From contig JACKHN010000044.1 of assembly GCA_020638975.1 (NCBI GenBank), forward strand, positions 1-43,337: DNA of 43,337 nt, in the 5' to 3' direction. Under the pieces are notes generated by a model, which worked only from the letters and a program-made list of their open reading frames with translations, was not told where the DNA came from and did no database searches. Numbering within the stretch: position 1 is the first letter of the stretch; each line of letters begins with the position of its first letter. Source of the DNA: Planctomycetaceae bacterium (GTDB taxonomy: Bacteria; Planctomycetota; Planctomycetia; Pirellulales; Pirellulaceae). This document shows, in pieces, positions 32,254-41,633 of this stretch. The position numbers and the translations under genes were made by a program.

Positions 32254-33672
32254 CTATCTCCCGAGAATTCGACGCATGTTATACTTGTAGCCTTCCACGC
32301 CCGACTGGCCGTACGGATTAATACCCAGCAGACGTCCTTCGACGACGGTTGCCAACATCAGCATTTGAAATAATTGGCCGATAGAAGCCTCCATTGTATC
32401 AGGCAAGTGTATGTCAGCTGTCGGAAGATTGCCATCGCGGTAAGCTTGATCGGTGTCTTCAATCGCCACCGACATCAGTTCCGGAAGCGTTTTACCGGCG
32501 AGATCGTTCAACCCGTCTTGATTGAAGTCACTGTGACCAATCGCCAGTAGATCACAACGCCACTTGTCGACAATCACGTTGGTGATCAGCTTGTTGCGGC
32601 GTCGCTCCTGATGCTGTTGGGCTCGCGAATGCAAGTCGCGTGTATTGACGGTCGTCATCGGCGTGGCTCCCTGTTCCGTTTTGCCGAGGCTTTCGGCGAG
32701 CAATTGATCGTACCAGAGGCCAACCGCTTCTAGAGCTTTCGACCAGACCGACATGATCCGAATGCTGGCCCCGCGTTGCACTTCCATTAAGTGCGAAACG
32801 CCAACGTAGTCCAGCACCACGTTCTCGCCGGGGGCTGCCTTTTGGAAATGGTCGTTCATCGCGACCGCTCCCTCCAAGAGCTTGACGACATTCAAACCAA
32901 GCACTGCCGCCGGCAATAAGCCAACCGCCGACAGAATAGAAAATCGCCCGCCAACTCCATCGGGAACCTTGTGAATCTCTGGGCACCCCAACGCGGTCGC
33001 GAGATCGAACAACTTGCCACGCGTGCCGGTGACTGGGACAACAAGCTTCGCTACGGCGTTTGCATCGTCGCTGCAAGAGCTTCTTAACTTTGCAAGGAAC
33101 TGCCGAAATGCGACAGCGGTCTCCAGCGTCTCGCCACTTATGCTGATGACCAGGATCGCCCAACGATCATCAACCGACTTCGCAACCCTGCCATTACCGA
33201 GCAGTCGCAGCAAGCCTTGCGTCGCGTCGTTGTCGAGGTTGTTGCCTTCGAAGTACATGCGAGGCCGACTGCCCCGTTCGGCTCGCGACAACTCGTTGAA
33301 ATAGGGCTCGCAGCAGGCATCCATCAATGCCCGTGCACCCATGTACGAGCCACCAACCCCGAGCACAACGACTCGATCCACCGACTCGCGCAATCGCGTC
33401 GCTGTCTTCAGAATTCGGCCAAGTTCGCTGGCGTCACGCCGCTGGCGATACTCGTCCAGCAAACGGTTCGGCAGGTCGATGAACGCGGCACCGAGCGGCT
33501 GCTTCTCGGCTGGAATAGTAGCGCCAGAATGAAACAACTCGATGTCGGCCAACGTTTCACGTCGGGCGGCTTCGAGCTTAGCGGCCAAAGCGTCCAGATC
33601 GGCATTTGAGATCCCCGCCCTGTCGAGAAACACGCCAGCCGAGTTGTACCGCAGTAATGCGTCACGACTCAT
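32254..33672 (-). CDS. pgi: Glucose-6-phosphate isomerase
   Basis: Pgi interconverts glucose 6-phosphate and fructose 6-phosphate. The 472-residue length is closer to the shorter Bacillus-type enzymes than to the ~549-residue E. coli one. Visible blocks are VVVLGVGGSYMGARALMDA (sugar-phosphate site), VISISGETLETAVAFRQF, DGVGGRFSILSAVGLLPAAV and the C-terminal NPYGQSGVEGYKYNMR. The last is the GPI signature with Gly where DQ is usual. Each block differs slightly from the commonest form, as in other planctomycete copies, but the catalytic layout is intact. It diverges from apgM, with 164 nt between the two starts. Confidence 0.92.
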   Translation of the reverse strand: MSRDALLRYNSAGVFLDRAGISNADLDALAAKLEAARRETLADIELFHSGATIPAEKQPLGAAFIDLPNRLLDEYRQRRDASELGRILKTATRLRESVDRVVVLGVGGSYMGARALMDACCEPYFNELSRAERGSRPRMYFEGNNLDNDATQGLLRLLGNGRVAKSVDDRWAILVISISGETLETAVAFRQFLAKLRSSCSDDANAVAKLVVPVTGTRGKLFDLATALGCPEIHKVPDGVGGRFSILSAVGLLPAAVLGLNVVKLLEGAVAMNDHFQKAAPGENVVLDYVGVSHLMEVQRGASIRIMSVWSKALEAVGLWYDQLLAESLGKTEQGATPMTTVNTRDLHSRAQQHQERRRNKLITNVIVDKWRCDLLAIGHSDFNQDGLNDLAGKTLPELMSVAIEDTDQAYRDGNLPTADIHLPDTMEASIGQLFQMLMLATVVEGRLLGINPYGQSGVEGYKYNMRRILGR

Positions 33673-33836
33673 CCGCGTGTCCCTTGTTCAATCCATGAAA
33701 TCCGCTGCCGATTAACCGTCGAAGATAGCTGACGATTCCGCCCCGCACCACCCGCCACTCCTTGGTCAAAACTGGCGTTTGTGGTACGACAAAAGACACA
33801 TTGAAATGTCAACTTAAGCCGTTAGGGATCATCAAC

Positions 33837-35042
33837 ATGGACACACACGCTCTCACCCGGGAACTCTTCGTAAAGAACGACTCGAAAATCGTCATGCTCG
33901 TTGCCGATGGACTCGGCGGGCTGCCTTGGGAAGCGGGCGGCAAAACAGAGTTGGAAGCGGCGAAGACCCCGCACCTTGATGCACTCGCAGCGAAGGGTGT
34001 CCAAGGGGCGAGCATCCCCGTGGCACCTGGCATCAGCCCGGGCAGCGGGCCCGGTCATCTTGGACTGTTCGGTTACGATCCAATTAAGTACCTGATCGGT
34101 CGCGGCGCGTTGGAAGCAACGGGCATTGGGTTCGAGTTGCAACAAGGCGACGTAGCAATCCGCTGTAATTTCTGCACGCTGGATGGCAAAGGTAACATCT
34201 CTGATCGACGCGCCGGTCGTATCGCCACGGAAGAGAGCGCTCCGCTGGCGATCAAGTTGCGTCAGGTTTCCATCCCAGGGATTGAGATATTCGTCGAGCC
34301 CGTGAAGGAACACCGCTTTGTTGTCGTGTTTCGCGGCGAAGGACTCGGCGGTCGCGTGCGCGATACCGATCCACAAGCGACCGGCGTTCCGCCGCTCGAT
34401 CCGGTCGCAGAAGACGAAGCGAGCAAGAAGACCGCGGAAGTTGCCAAGCAGTTCCTTGTTCAAGCTCGAGAGATCTTAAAGAACGAGAAGAAAGCCAACT
34501 TCCACACGATGCGAGGCTTTGCAGCCAAGCCCGATTTGCCGAGCTACGAAGAAGTCTACGGTCTGAAGGCCGCCGCAATCGCGGTTTATCCAATGTACAA
34601 GGGACTGGCGAGACTAGTCGGCATGGACATCATCGGCCAAGCTCAAACGCTTGACGACCAGATGACCGTCCTGAAGCAACATTGGAAAGACTACGACTTC
34701 TTCTTCATTCACTTCAAGTACACCGACAGCACGGGTGAAGACGGCAACTTCGACGCCAAGGTAAAGCGAACGGAAGAGTTCGACGCCATCATTCCACGAG
34801 TCCTCGAATTGAATCCAACCGTCACGATCGTGACCGGCGACCACAGCACTCCCAGCTTCCTCAGCAGCCACAGTTGGCATCCCGTTCCAACCTTACTCCA
34901 TTCCAATTGCTGCCGTCCCGATGGATTGACCTCGTTCGGTGAGGACACCTGCATCCGCGGTGGCCTTGGTCAGTTTGAAGCCAAGCACCTGATGACGTTA
35001 GCGCTCGCCAATGCCGGAAGGTTGGGCAAGTACGGGGCGTAG
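33837..35042 (+). CDS. apgM: 2,3-bisphosphoglycerate-independent phosphoglycerate mutase, archaeal type
   Basis: ApgM interconverts 3- and 2-phosphoglycerate without 2,3-BPG. The 401-residue length fits the archaeal-type family of the alkaline-phosphatase superfamily. MLVADGLGGLP carries metal ligand Asp24, GISPGSGPGHLGLFGYDP holds the nucleophile Ser70, and FIHFKYTDSTGEDGNFDAKV and VTGDHSTPSFLSSHSWHPVPTLL supply the remaining metal ligands. The ATG at 33837 begins the conserved strand; an open frame to 33762 adds an unrelated 25 residues. It diverges from pgi, so both may share a regulatory region at 33673-33836. Confidence 0.92.
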   Translation: MDTHALTRELFVKNDSKIVMLVADGLGGLPWEAGGKTELEAAKTPHLDALAAKGVQGASIPVAPGISPGSGPGHLGLFGYDPIKYLIGRGALEATGIGFELQQGDVAIRCNFCTLDGKGNISDRRAGRIATEESAPLAIKLRQVSIPGIEIFVEPVKEHRFVVVFRGEGLGGRVRDTDPQATGVPPLDPVAEDEASKKTAEVAKQFLVQAREILKNEKKANFHTMRGFAAKPDLPSYEEVYGLKAAAIAVYPMYKGLARLVGMDIIGQAQTLDDQMTVLKQHWKDYDFFFIHFKYTDSTGEDGNFDAKVKRTEEFDAIIPRVLELNPTVTIVTGDHSTPSFLSSHSWHPVPTLLHSNCCRPDGLTSFGEDTCIRGGLGQFEAKHLMTLALANAGRLGKYGA

Positions 35043-35084
35043 TTGCCTCGTGAACATTAAGCGATCAACGCGGCGATCGTGGTA

Positions 35085-35180
35085 GCCACAAGAAACACGA
35101 AGTAGCACGAAGAAAGTCGCGGGCGACTCAGGCGACAAGAAAGCGATTCCGTTTTCGTGACCCTTTGTGTTTTTCGGGGC
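35085..35180. terminator. Imperfect hairpin after apgM, possible terminator
   Basis: The 27-nt arms 35085-35111 and 35154-35180 pair at 20 of 27 positions. Inside lies a short perfect stem, AGTCGC-GG-GCGACT (35115-35128). It begins 43 nt after the apgM stop. The CACGAAG wording links it to the hairpin at 23833-23916. The gap 35043-35362 also holds the dispersed repeat at 35203; the rest shows nothing I can name. Confidence 0.5.
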
Positions 35181-35202
35181 AATTCCGAAGCAGCTGATTT
35201 GG

Positions 35203-35257
35203 TAGGACGGCCACTCTTGGCCGTCTGTTGTCGGGCAGGAGTGCCCGACTTACGGCA
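35203..35257 (-). repeat. Dispersed two-hairpin repeat, copy 2
   Basis: The reverse complement of this 55-nt unit equals 12792-12846 at 52 of 55 bases. Here both hairpins are perfect: an 8-bp stem GTCGGGCA/TGCCCGAC with a 4-nt loop, and a 7-bp stem GACGGCC/GGCCGTC with a 6-nt loop. It lies between apgM and the DUF1549 gene. Two copies about 22 kb apart in opposite orientation suggest a genome-wide element. Confidence 0.85.
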
Positions 35258-35362
35258 TGTACTACTACCGATTTGGGATCGAGTTCGACACGGCGAGTCG
35301 CGTTTCCTATAATGTGGGCCATCGCCATTCCCGCCTCCCAATAGCCCACCGGTTGCTCCCCG

Positions 35363-37798
35363 ATGTTTCGAGCAAGTCGCAGTAGCAGCAGCGTCGGTCT
35401 CGCAACGATTCTAGGCGTGGTCGTTCTCGTCGGATCGTCGCGAGGCGAACTCGTCGTGAGTCCCGCTTCCGTCCTACTCGACCGCCCCGAGTCGTCCCAT
35501 CAACTCCTCGTTAGCGTCGCGCAGCCAAATCAGTTACCAATTGATGTCTCACGATCAGTCAGCTATCAAATCTCGCAGCCCACAGTTGCAGTGATCGATT
35601 CGAACGGCCTCGTCCATCCACTGAGCGATGGACAAACGGAAATCATCGTCCGCCATAACAAGGAAGAAGTGCGAGTGCCGCTCGAAGTGCGGCGACTCGC
35701 CAAGCCCGAACCCGTCTCGTTTCACAACGAAATCGTCCCTTTGCTAACCAAGGCGCGATGTAACGCCGGCGGCTGTCACGGCAAAGCCGAAGGGCAAAAC
35801 GGATTCAGGCTCAGCATTTTCGGCTTTGACGCTGCCGCCGACTTTGCCGCCATTGTGAAGGAAGGTCGCGGAAGACGCGTGTCCGTCACGGCACCGGAAC
35901 AGAGTCTGTTGCTGAAGAAAGGCGCGGCCATTATTCCTCATGGAGGTGGCCGCAAGATCGAACCGGACAGTTATCAGTACGCTCGTCTCAAACGATGGAT
36001 TGCCGAAGGCGCTGGCTTCGATGATCTTGCCTCACAAAGTCATCGAATCGTGGCGATTGAAGTCGAACCGCTGCAGCAAAGTCTGCTGGCCGGAGGAGCC
36101 CAGCAACTTCGCGTTACGGCTGTCGACAATAACGGATTCCGGCGCTGCGTGACCGCCGAAGCGGATTATGAATCGAATGCCCCCTCGATCGCCGAAGTCG
36201 ATCAGCGCGGCCTGATTGAAGCAAGTGATATCCCCGGTGAAGCAGCGATTTTGGTCCGCTATCTCGGTCATGTCGCCGTCAGCCGCATCACCCTGCCCCG
36301 CCCCGAAGTTGAATTTCAACGCCCGCCCGAAACCAACTTCATCGATCGATTGGTGTGGGACAAGCTTCAACGACTAGGTATCGAGCCCAGCGAACTCGCC
36401 GACGATGCGACTTTCCTGCGACGCGTCTACCTGGACACGATCGGCACACTGCCAACGCCCGTAGAAGTTCGCGAGTTTCTCGCCGACAACTCACGCGATA
36501 AACGAACCCTCGTCATTGATCGATTGCTCGATCGGGACGAGTATGTCGATTATTGGACCATGCGTTGGCTTGATGTCCTGCGAGCCGACCAACTGCAAAT
36601 CTCACCTCAAGGAACGGTCGCGATGCAACGCTGGTTGCGAAGGCAGTTCCGCGAGAACCAACCGTTCGACGAATTTGCGCGAGAGTTGCTGACTGTTCAA
36701 GGCAGCACAACCGCCGAAGGACCAGCATCCTTTTACAAAGTACTCGATAAGCCCGACGAGGCGAGTCGCGCGATAAGCCAGTTGCTCCTCGGCGTGCGAA
36801 TCGAATGTGCTCAGTGCCATCATCACCCTTCGGAACGTTGGAGTCAGGCTGATTATGTCGGACTGGCCGGGTTCTTCACCGGAATCAAGCTGAAGAAACT
36901 GCCCAATGGCAACGAGGCTGTGATCTCACTTGGCGGCAGCGACCTGCCCCATCCTCGCACCGGCGAAACCGTTGCCGCTCGGCCCCTTGGCGACTCGCCT
37001 GCGGAGTTTTCTGGTACTGGTGATCGACGGATTGCATTGGCCGACTGGATGACGGCCAGTGCCAACCCGTTCTTTGCCAAAGCGATTGCGAATCGAATCT
37101 GGGCACATTACTTCGGTCGCGGGCTCGTCGAACCGATCGACGACATGCGAGACACGAACCCCGCGTCGAACGAACCGCTGATGGCTGCCCTCGCACAGCA
37201 CATGCGTTCGGTGGACTTCGATTTGAAGGCGTTCACTCGAACCTTGCTGCAATCGCGAGTCTATCAACTTAGCGCCCGCGCGAACGATTCGAATGCCGAC
37301 GACTTTCAAAACTTCTCGCACGCTGCGTATAAGACATTGCCGGCGGAAGTATTGCTCGACGCGATCAGCGACTGCACTGGCGTACCCGAGAAATTCAACG
37401 GCTGGCCGGAAGGCTATCGGGCGGTGCAAGTCTGGGACAATCGGATGCCTTCGTACTTCTTTCGGATCTTCGGGCGACCGGTGCGTGCCAGCGTTTGCGA
37501 GTGCGAACGCAGCGGCGAGCCAAGCATCGCCCAATCATTACATTTGTTGAACTCGCCCGAGATCATGGCCAAAGTTCAACATCGGCATGGAAAGGCCAGA
37601 CAATTGGCGAACTCCGATTTGACATGCGATGCGATCATCGACGAACTGTATCTATGCATGTTGTCGCGATTGCCGTCCAGCGATGAACGCTCGCTAATGT
37701 TACAGGCGTTCGATGGCATCGATGCTGATCGCCTCGCTGCGGTCGAAGATGTACAATGGGCGTTGCTCAACTCGAAGGAATTCATATTTAATCATTAG
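35363..37798 (+). CDS. DUF1549/DUF1553 planctomycete cytochrome-type protein
   Basis: This 811-residue exported protein belongs to a large planctomycete family linked to complex polysaccharide use, whose molecular role is unproved. In order it shows a signal peptide (about 1-28) and a BIG2-like Ig domain (30-112). A heme-binding-like region has C133-N-A-G-G-C138-H139 in ARCNAGGCHGKAEGQNGF, a CX4CH rather than CX2CH motif. A second BIG2-like domain (about 228-315) follows. DUF1549 comes next (FIDRLVWDKLQRLGIEPSE onward) with C482-A-Q-C485-H486, a normal CXXCH, then DUF1553 (ALADWMTASANPFFAKAIANRIWAHYFGRG). It is followed by a hairpin and the usual DUF1501 partner gene, then a PPC protein. Confidence 0.93.
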   Translation: MFRASRSSSSVGLATILGVVVLVGSSRGELVVSPASVLLDRPESSHQLLVSVAQPNQLPIDVSRSVSYQISQPTVAVIDSNGLVHPLSDGQTEIIVRHNKEEVRVPLEVRRLAKPEPVSFHNEIVPLLTKARCNAGGCHGKAEGQNGFRLSIFGFDAAADFAAIVKEGRGRRVSVTAPEQSLLLKKGAAIIPHGGGRKIEPDSYQYARLKRWIAEGAGFDDLASQSHRIVAIEVEPLQQSLLAGGAQQLRVTAVDNNGFRRCVTAEADYESNAPSIAEVDQRGLIEASDIPGEAAILVRYLGHVAVSRITLPRPEVEFQRPPETNFIDRLVWDKLQRLGIEPSELADDATFLRRVYLDTIGTLPTPVEVREFLADNSRDKRTLVIDRLLDRDEYVDYWTMRWLDVLRADQLQISPQGTVAMQRWLRRQFRENQPFDEFARELLTVQGSTTAEGPASFYKVLDKPDEASRAISQLLLGVRIECAQCHHHPSERWSQADYVGLAGFFTGIKLKKLPNGNEAVISLGGSDLPHPRTGETVAARPLGDSPAEFSGTGDRRIALADWMTASANPFFAKAIANRIWAHYFGRGLVEPIDDMRDTNPASNEPLMAALAQHMRSVDFDLKAFTRTLLQSRVYQLSARANDSNADDFQNFSHAAYKTLPAEVLLDAISDCTGVPEKFNGWPEGYRAVQVWDNRMPSYFFRIFGRPVRASVCECERSGEPSIAQSLHLLNSPEIMAKVQHRHGKARQLANSDLTCDAIIDELYLCMLSRLPSSDERSLMLQAFDGIDADRLAAVEDVQWALLNSKEFIFNH

Positions 37799-37824
37799 AA
37801 CGCGAGGTCGATGCGAAGTTACCT

Positions 37825-37880
37825 GTAGGATGGACGCCCCGTCCGTCCGTTGATGAGGACGGACGGGGCGTCCATCCTAC
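37825..37880. repeat. Perfect 24-bp inverted repeat between DUF1549 and DUF1501 genes
   Basis: Arms 37825-37848 and 37857-37880 are perfect complements of 24 bp around the 8-nt loop GTTGATGA. The left arm begins GTAGGATGGACGCCCC. It starts 26 nt after the DUF1549 stop and ends 48 nt before the DUF1501 start. No U-tract follows. The same GTAGG..GGAC edges occur at 19198-19267. Confidence 0.92.
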
Positions 37881-37928
37881 GTCGGGTAAGAAATCATCTG
37901 CCGTTCGCCTAAAGCAGAGGCACGAACG

Positions 37929-39269
37929 ATGTGGAAGGTGAAGATTGGTTCGCGACGTGAATCATGTTGCGATGGCGTCTCTCGACGCCATGCATTGCGA
38001 CTTGGTGCTACAGGCTTGTTTGGCAGCTTAGCTCTGCCACGGCTGCTTGAGTTGCAGGCGAAGGCCGCTATGCCTAGCGGTGCGAAGGCCAAATCATGCA
38101 TCTTTCTCTTCTTGGAAGGTGGACCGCCACATCAAGACATGTGGGACCCCAAACCGGACGCCCCAGAAGAAATTCGAGGCCCGTTCCGTCCGATCAACAC
38201 CAATGTGCCCGGCACGATCATCACCGATCAACTGCCACTCTGCGCTAAGATCGCCGACAAGTACACAATCCTCCGCAGCCACAGCCATCGCGATAATGGA
38301 CATTCGACCGGCTATCACTATGTCATGACGGGACGGCGTGCGAACTTTGCCGACGGTGATAATCCGATCCCGAACAACGATTACTTTCCTGCAGTCGGGT
38401 CGATCGTCGCGCGGGAACTTGGCTCGCGCAGCACCCTGCCACCTTACATTAACCTGCCACATCCGATGACTGCGGGCGGACCCGGTTTTTACGGTGCCGA
38501 GTACGCTCCGTTCGTTATCGAGTCGGACCCTACACAGCCCGACTTCGAAGTCAAAGATCTTCAGCCCATTGCTGGGTTGCCAGAGAGTCGAATCGCGATG
38601 CGGCGCAAGCTGTTGTCCGGAATCGACGAGTTGGAGCGTAACGTTCAAGGTCGTGCCAAGACGATGTCGACTTACTACGAGAAAGCCCAAAGCTTGATCA
38701 CATCGCCCGATGCAAAGAAGGCGTTCGACATCCACGCTGAACCTGAAGCGGTGCGAGAACGCTATGGCTATACACAACTCGGCCAGTGCACACTACTCGC
38801 CCGACGATTGATCGAAGGTGGCTGCCGGTTCGTGGGCGTCGATGCACCCGGCTGGGACGTGCACTTCAATTGTTTTCCCAGCTTACAGACCGATTTGATT
38901 CCTTACGCGGATCGTGCATTTAGTGCATTGGTCACTGATCTCGAACAGCGTGGGCTACTCGACGAAACGCTAGTCATCATGATGGGCGAGATGGGACGCA
39001 CGCCGCGCGTAAACGCGCAGGCCGGACGCGATCATTGGTCAATGGCTCAAACCGTGATCTTTGCTGGCGGAGGAACGAAACCCGGGCAAGTGATCGGGGC
39101 TACGGACGCGCAAGCTGCGGCTCCTACGACCGAACCGGTCGGTGTAAATGATGTGTTGCGAACCATTCACACGCTGCTCGGGATCAATCCAGATCGCCAA
39201 TACTACGGACCGCTCGGTCGGCCCGTTCCTCTAGTGGATGGCGGCAAGATCATCCGAGAACTGGTGTGA
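37929..39269 (+). CDS. DUF1501 domain-containing exported protein
   Basis: This 446-residue protein is of the DUF1501 family, which almost always accompanies DUF1549/DUF1553 genes in planctomycetes and is distantly related to sulfatase/alkaline-phosphatase folds. A Tat-like signal (SRRHALRLGATGLFGSLALPRLL, about residues 18-40) suggests export after folding. Family blocks include IFLFLEGGPPHQDMWDPKPDAP, SHSHRDNGHSTGYHYVMTG, GGPGFYGAEYAPF, VGVDAPGWDVHFNCF and EMGRTPRVNAQAGRDHW. It lies 130 nt after the DUF1549 gene, with a hairpin between, and 3 nt before the PPC gene. Its enzymatic activity is not known. Confidence 0.93.
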   Translation: MWKVKIGSRRESCCDGVSRRHALRLGATGLFGSLALPRLLELQAKAAMPSGAKAKSCIFLFLEGGPPHQDMWDPKPDAPEEIRGPFRPINTNVPGTIITDQLPLCAKIADKYTILRSHSHRDNGHSTGYHYVMTGRRANFADGDNPIPNNDYFPAVGSIVARELGSRSTLPPYINLPHPMTAGGPGFYGAEYAPFVIESDPTQPDFEVKDLQPIAGLPESRIAMRRKLLSGIDELERNVQGRAKTMSTYYEKAQSLITSPDAKKAFDIHAEPEAVRERYGYTQLGQCTLLARRLIEGGCRFVGVDAPGWDVHFNCFPSLQTDLIPYADRAFSALVTDLEQRGLLDETLVIMMGEMGRTPRVNAQAGRDHWSMAQTVIFAGGGTKPGQVIGATDAQAAAPTTEPVGVNDVLRTIHTLLGINPDRQYYGPLGRPVPLVDGGKIIRELV

Positions 39270-39272
39270 GCT

Positions 39273-41633
39273 ATGCAAAACATTCGTAGCTGGGAACTGA
39301 TAAGCTGGAAGCTTGTCGCCACTCTACTCATCACATGCGTCCCCGCGATTGCACAGCAACAAGCTCCCGCAATCGGCTACATGTATCCATCAGGCGGGCA
39401 AGCCGGTACAACGCTGGACGTCGTCTTGGGCGGATACGATTGGACTCCGGATATCGAGCTGTTTGTTCATGACTCGGAAATTCGGCTCGAACTCACCGGC
39501 AGTGCTGGGCCGGTTATTGTTCCCGAACCACCCTATTGGTTCGAGAAGAAGGCTCGCCGTCCTCCCTTTCTCATGCCGCGCGAAAGGCCGGCCCGCCTGA
39601 CAATCCCCCGAGGTACGAAGCCCGGCGTGTATCGCTGGCAAGCAGCCAATGCGAACGGAGCGACTGCGACCGGACGTTTCATTGTGTCCGAGCTTTCTGA
39701 AGTTCGAGAGGAAGCAGATCGAGCGGAACCGCAATCAGTCAACTCGCTTCCGGTAGTTGTCTCTGGTCAGATCCGGAAGATCGAAGAAGTCGATCGATAT
39801 CGTTTTACAACGCACCGGGATGGGCCGATTAGTATCTCGCTCGTCGCAGCAGCAATCGGTTCACCGCTGACCGCTGCCGTCGAAGTACGAGACGACAGCG
39901 GCGAACTTGTCGCAGAAGCCGCCGACACCGATGGTAACGACCTGTTCTTTACTTTTGCCGCCAAAGCAGCTCAGGCCTACGTTGCGAGCATCTACGATGT
40001 TGACTTTCGCGGCAACCGATCATTCGTTTATCGCATGACAATCACACCGACGCCTCACGTCGTCGCAGCAATTCCTGCTGCAGGAAAACGCGGCGAAACT
40101 CGTGACGTCGAGTTCATCGGTTACGGAATCGCGAGTGGCGGCGCGATGCTAGAATCACTGACACAGTCGGTCGCATTTCCAAACGAGCCAACGGATTCGT
40201 TCACGATGCGATTGAAGACTCCGTTTAGTCTTGCAGAACCGATCTCGTTGTTGCTCAGCGATGTCGCTGAAGTCGTCGAGCTGGATCATCAACGCGATGA
40301 AGCAAGCCCGCTCGCGATTCCCTCCGCCGTCACGGGAGTGCTTGAGCAAAGATATGCGGAAGATCGGTATGTTGTCTCTGGTACAAAGGGCGAAGTATGG
40401 GCCTTCAATCTCCAAGCGAAAACGATTGGTTCCGTGGTGGATGTGGCGTTGAGCGTGCGTGATTCGCAAGGCAAAGAACTAGCTCGTTCTGACGATCTGC
40501 CTGGAACGACCGACACAGGCTTGGAGTTTGTCGTTCCCGCTGATGGCAGTTATGAACTCATCGTCAGCGATTCATCTGGACTCAGTGGCAATCGTGCGGC
40601 GACCTATCGCCTTGCTGTGCAACGCGCGACCCCGGGCTTTACGTTGAGCGGCCCCGAGTTCGTCAACGTTCCGCTCGGCGGCAAGACGATACTGGCAATC
40701 AAGGCAACACGCATCGGTGGATTCAAAGAGGCAATCAATTTGCAGATCGACGGACTGCCGGAAGGTGTGAGCGTCCCTGAAGGAATCACCATCCCAGCCG
40801 GAAAGGCGGATGCAAAGGTCGAGTTGTCTGCAAGTGCAGAAGCAGGAACGATCGCAGCGATGCTGAAAGTACTGGGAGAAGCGGTGATCGGCGAACAACA
40901 TGTCGTAGAACAAACGACGCCGGTTCTATTGGCCGTCACTATGAAGCCGCCGTTCTCAATCGACGCAGAGGGCAAGGACGACGTCACCAAGTGGCCGCGC
41001 GGCACGACGTTTCCTGGTCCTGTTCTGATTCAGCGCGACGAAGGTTTTACTGGCGAGATCGTGTTGGAAATGGCAGCCAAACAAGGACGTCATCGACAAG
41101 GAATCCGCGGGCCTGAGCTGACAGTCCCGCCAGACGTCAGCCGCATTCTTTATCCCGTCTTTCTCCCCGAGTGGCTTGAAACAACTCGGACATCGCGAAT
41201 GGTGGTGAATGGTGTCGCTCAGGTCGCCGATCCGAAGGGGCGAGTTCGTTACCTGTCGACCAAATTGCAAACACGCATCGGGTTCCTGCCGACGGGTGCG
41301 TTGCTGAAGATCGATTGCGATGTGCCAGAGATTGAGGCTTACTCGGATGCCCCTTTTGAAATCCCGTTAACGATCAATCGCGCCAAGCAACTGGTGGAAC
41401 CGGTACAGATCGAAATCGTCGATGATCGCGAAAGCCAAGGACTGATCGCTGCCAAGGGATTGATGGTTGAGCCTCGTCAATCGCACCTATCTCTATCCGT
41501 AACACCGCTGGTTGCAACAGGTGTCGACGGCGAGAAGAAGATTACCATCCGTGCGACAGTGCTCCAGGACGAACAGTATCCAGTCGTCTCGGAGACGTGC
41601 GTGCTTGTGGTATTTAGGGCCGCGCCGGAGTGA
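39273..41633 (+). CDS. Exported PPC-domain-type protein
   Basis: This 786-residue exported protein has a signal peptide (about 1-28, SWKLVATLLITCVPAIA). The N-terminal Ig/IPT-like domain reads YMYPSGGQAGTTLDVVLGGYDW. Two or more beta-rich domains of the pre-peptidase C-terminal (PPC) type follow: YRFTTHRDGPISISLVAAAIGSPLTAAVEVRD and YVVSGTKGEVWAFNLQAKTIGSVVDVALSVRD, each ending with a YELIVSDSSG- or YVASIYDVDF-like strand. The last third is beta-rich without a named domain. It is coupled to the DUF1501 gene (3-nt gap) and completes the trio. It probably binds carbohydrate or protein at the cell surface; that is inference. Confidence 0.87.
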   Translation: MQNIRSWELISWKLVATLLITCVPAIAQQQAPAIGYMYPSGGQAGTTLDVVLGGYDWTPDIELFVHDSEIRLELTGSAGPVIVPEPPYWFEKKARRPPFLMPRERPARLTIPRGTKPGVYRWQAANANGATATGRFIVSELSEVREEADRAEPQSVNSLPVVVSGQIRKIEEVDRYRFTTHRDGPISISLVAAAIGSPLTAAVEVRDDSGELVAEAADTDGNDLFFTFAAKAAQAYVASIYDVDFRGNRSFVYRMTITPTPHVVAAIPAAGKRGETRDVEFIGYGIASGGAMLESLTQSVAFPNEPTDSFTMRLKTPFSLAEPISLLLSDVAEVVELDHQRDEASPLAIPSAVTGVLEQRYAEDRYVVSGTKGEVWAFNLQAKTIGSVVDVALSVRDSQGKELARSDDLPGTTDTGLEFVVPADGSYELIVSDSSGLSGNRAATYRLAVQRATPGFTLSGPEFVNVPLGGKTILAIKATRIGGFKEAINLQIDGLPEGVSVPEGITIPAGKADAKVELSASAEAGTIAAMLKVLGEAVIGEQHVVEQTTPVLLAVTMKPPFSIDAEGKDDVTKWPRGTTFPGPVLIQRDEGFTGEIVLEMAAKQGRHRQGIRGPELTVPPDVSRILYPVFLPEWLETTRTSRMVVNGVAQVADPKGRVRYLSTKLQTRIGFLPTGALLKIDCDVPEIEAYSDAPFEIPLTINRAKQLVEPVQIEIVDDRESQGLIAAKGLMVEPRQSHLSLSVTPLVATGVDGEKKITIRATVLQDEQYPVVSETCVLVVFRAAPE

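Noticed and set aside
33822..34463. 213-residue minus-strand frame inside apgM
   Set aside because: Entirely antisense to a well-supported enzyme; no ribosome-binding site or domain.
38094..38777. 227-residue minus-strand frame inside the DUF1501 gene
   Set aside because: Shadow of the conserved plus-strand gene; no family resemblance.
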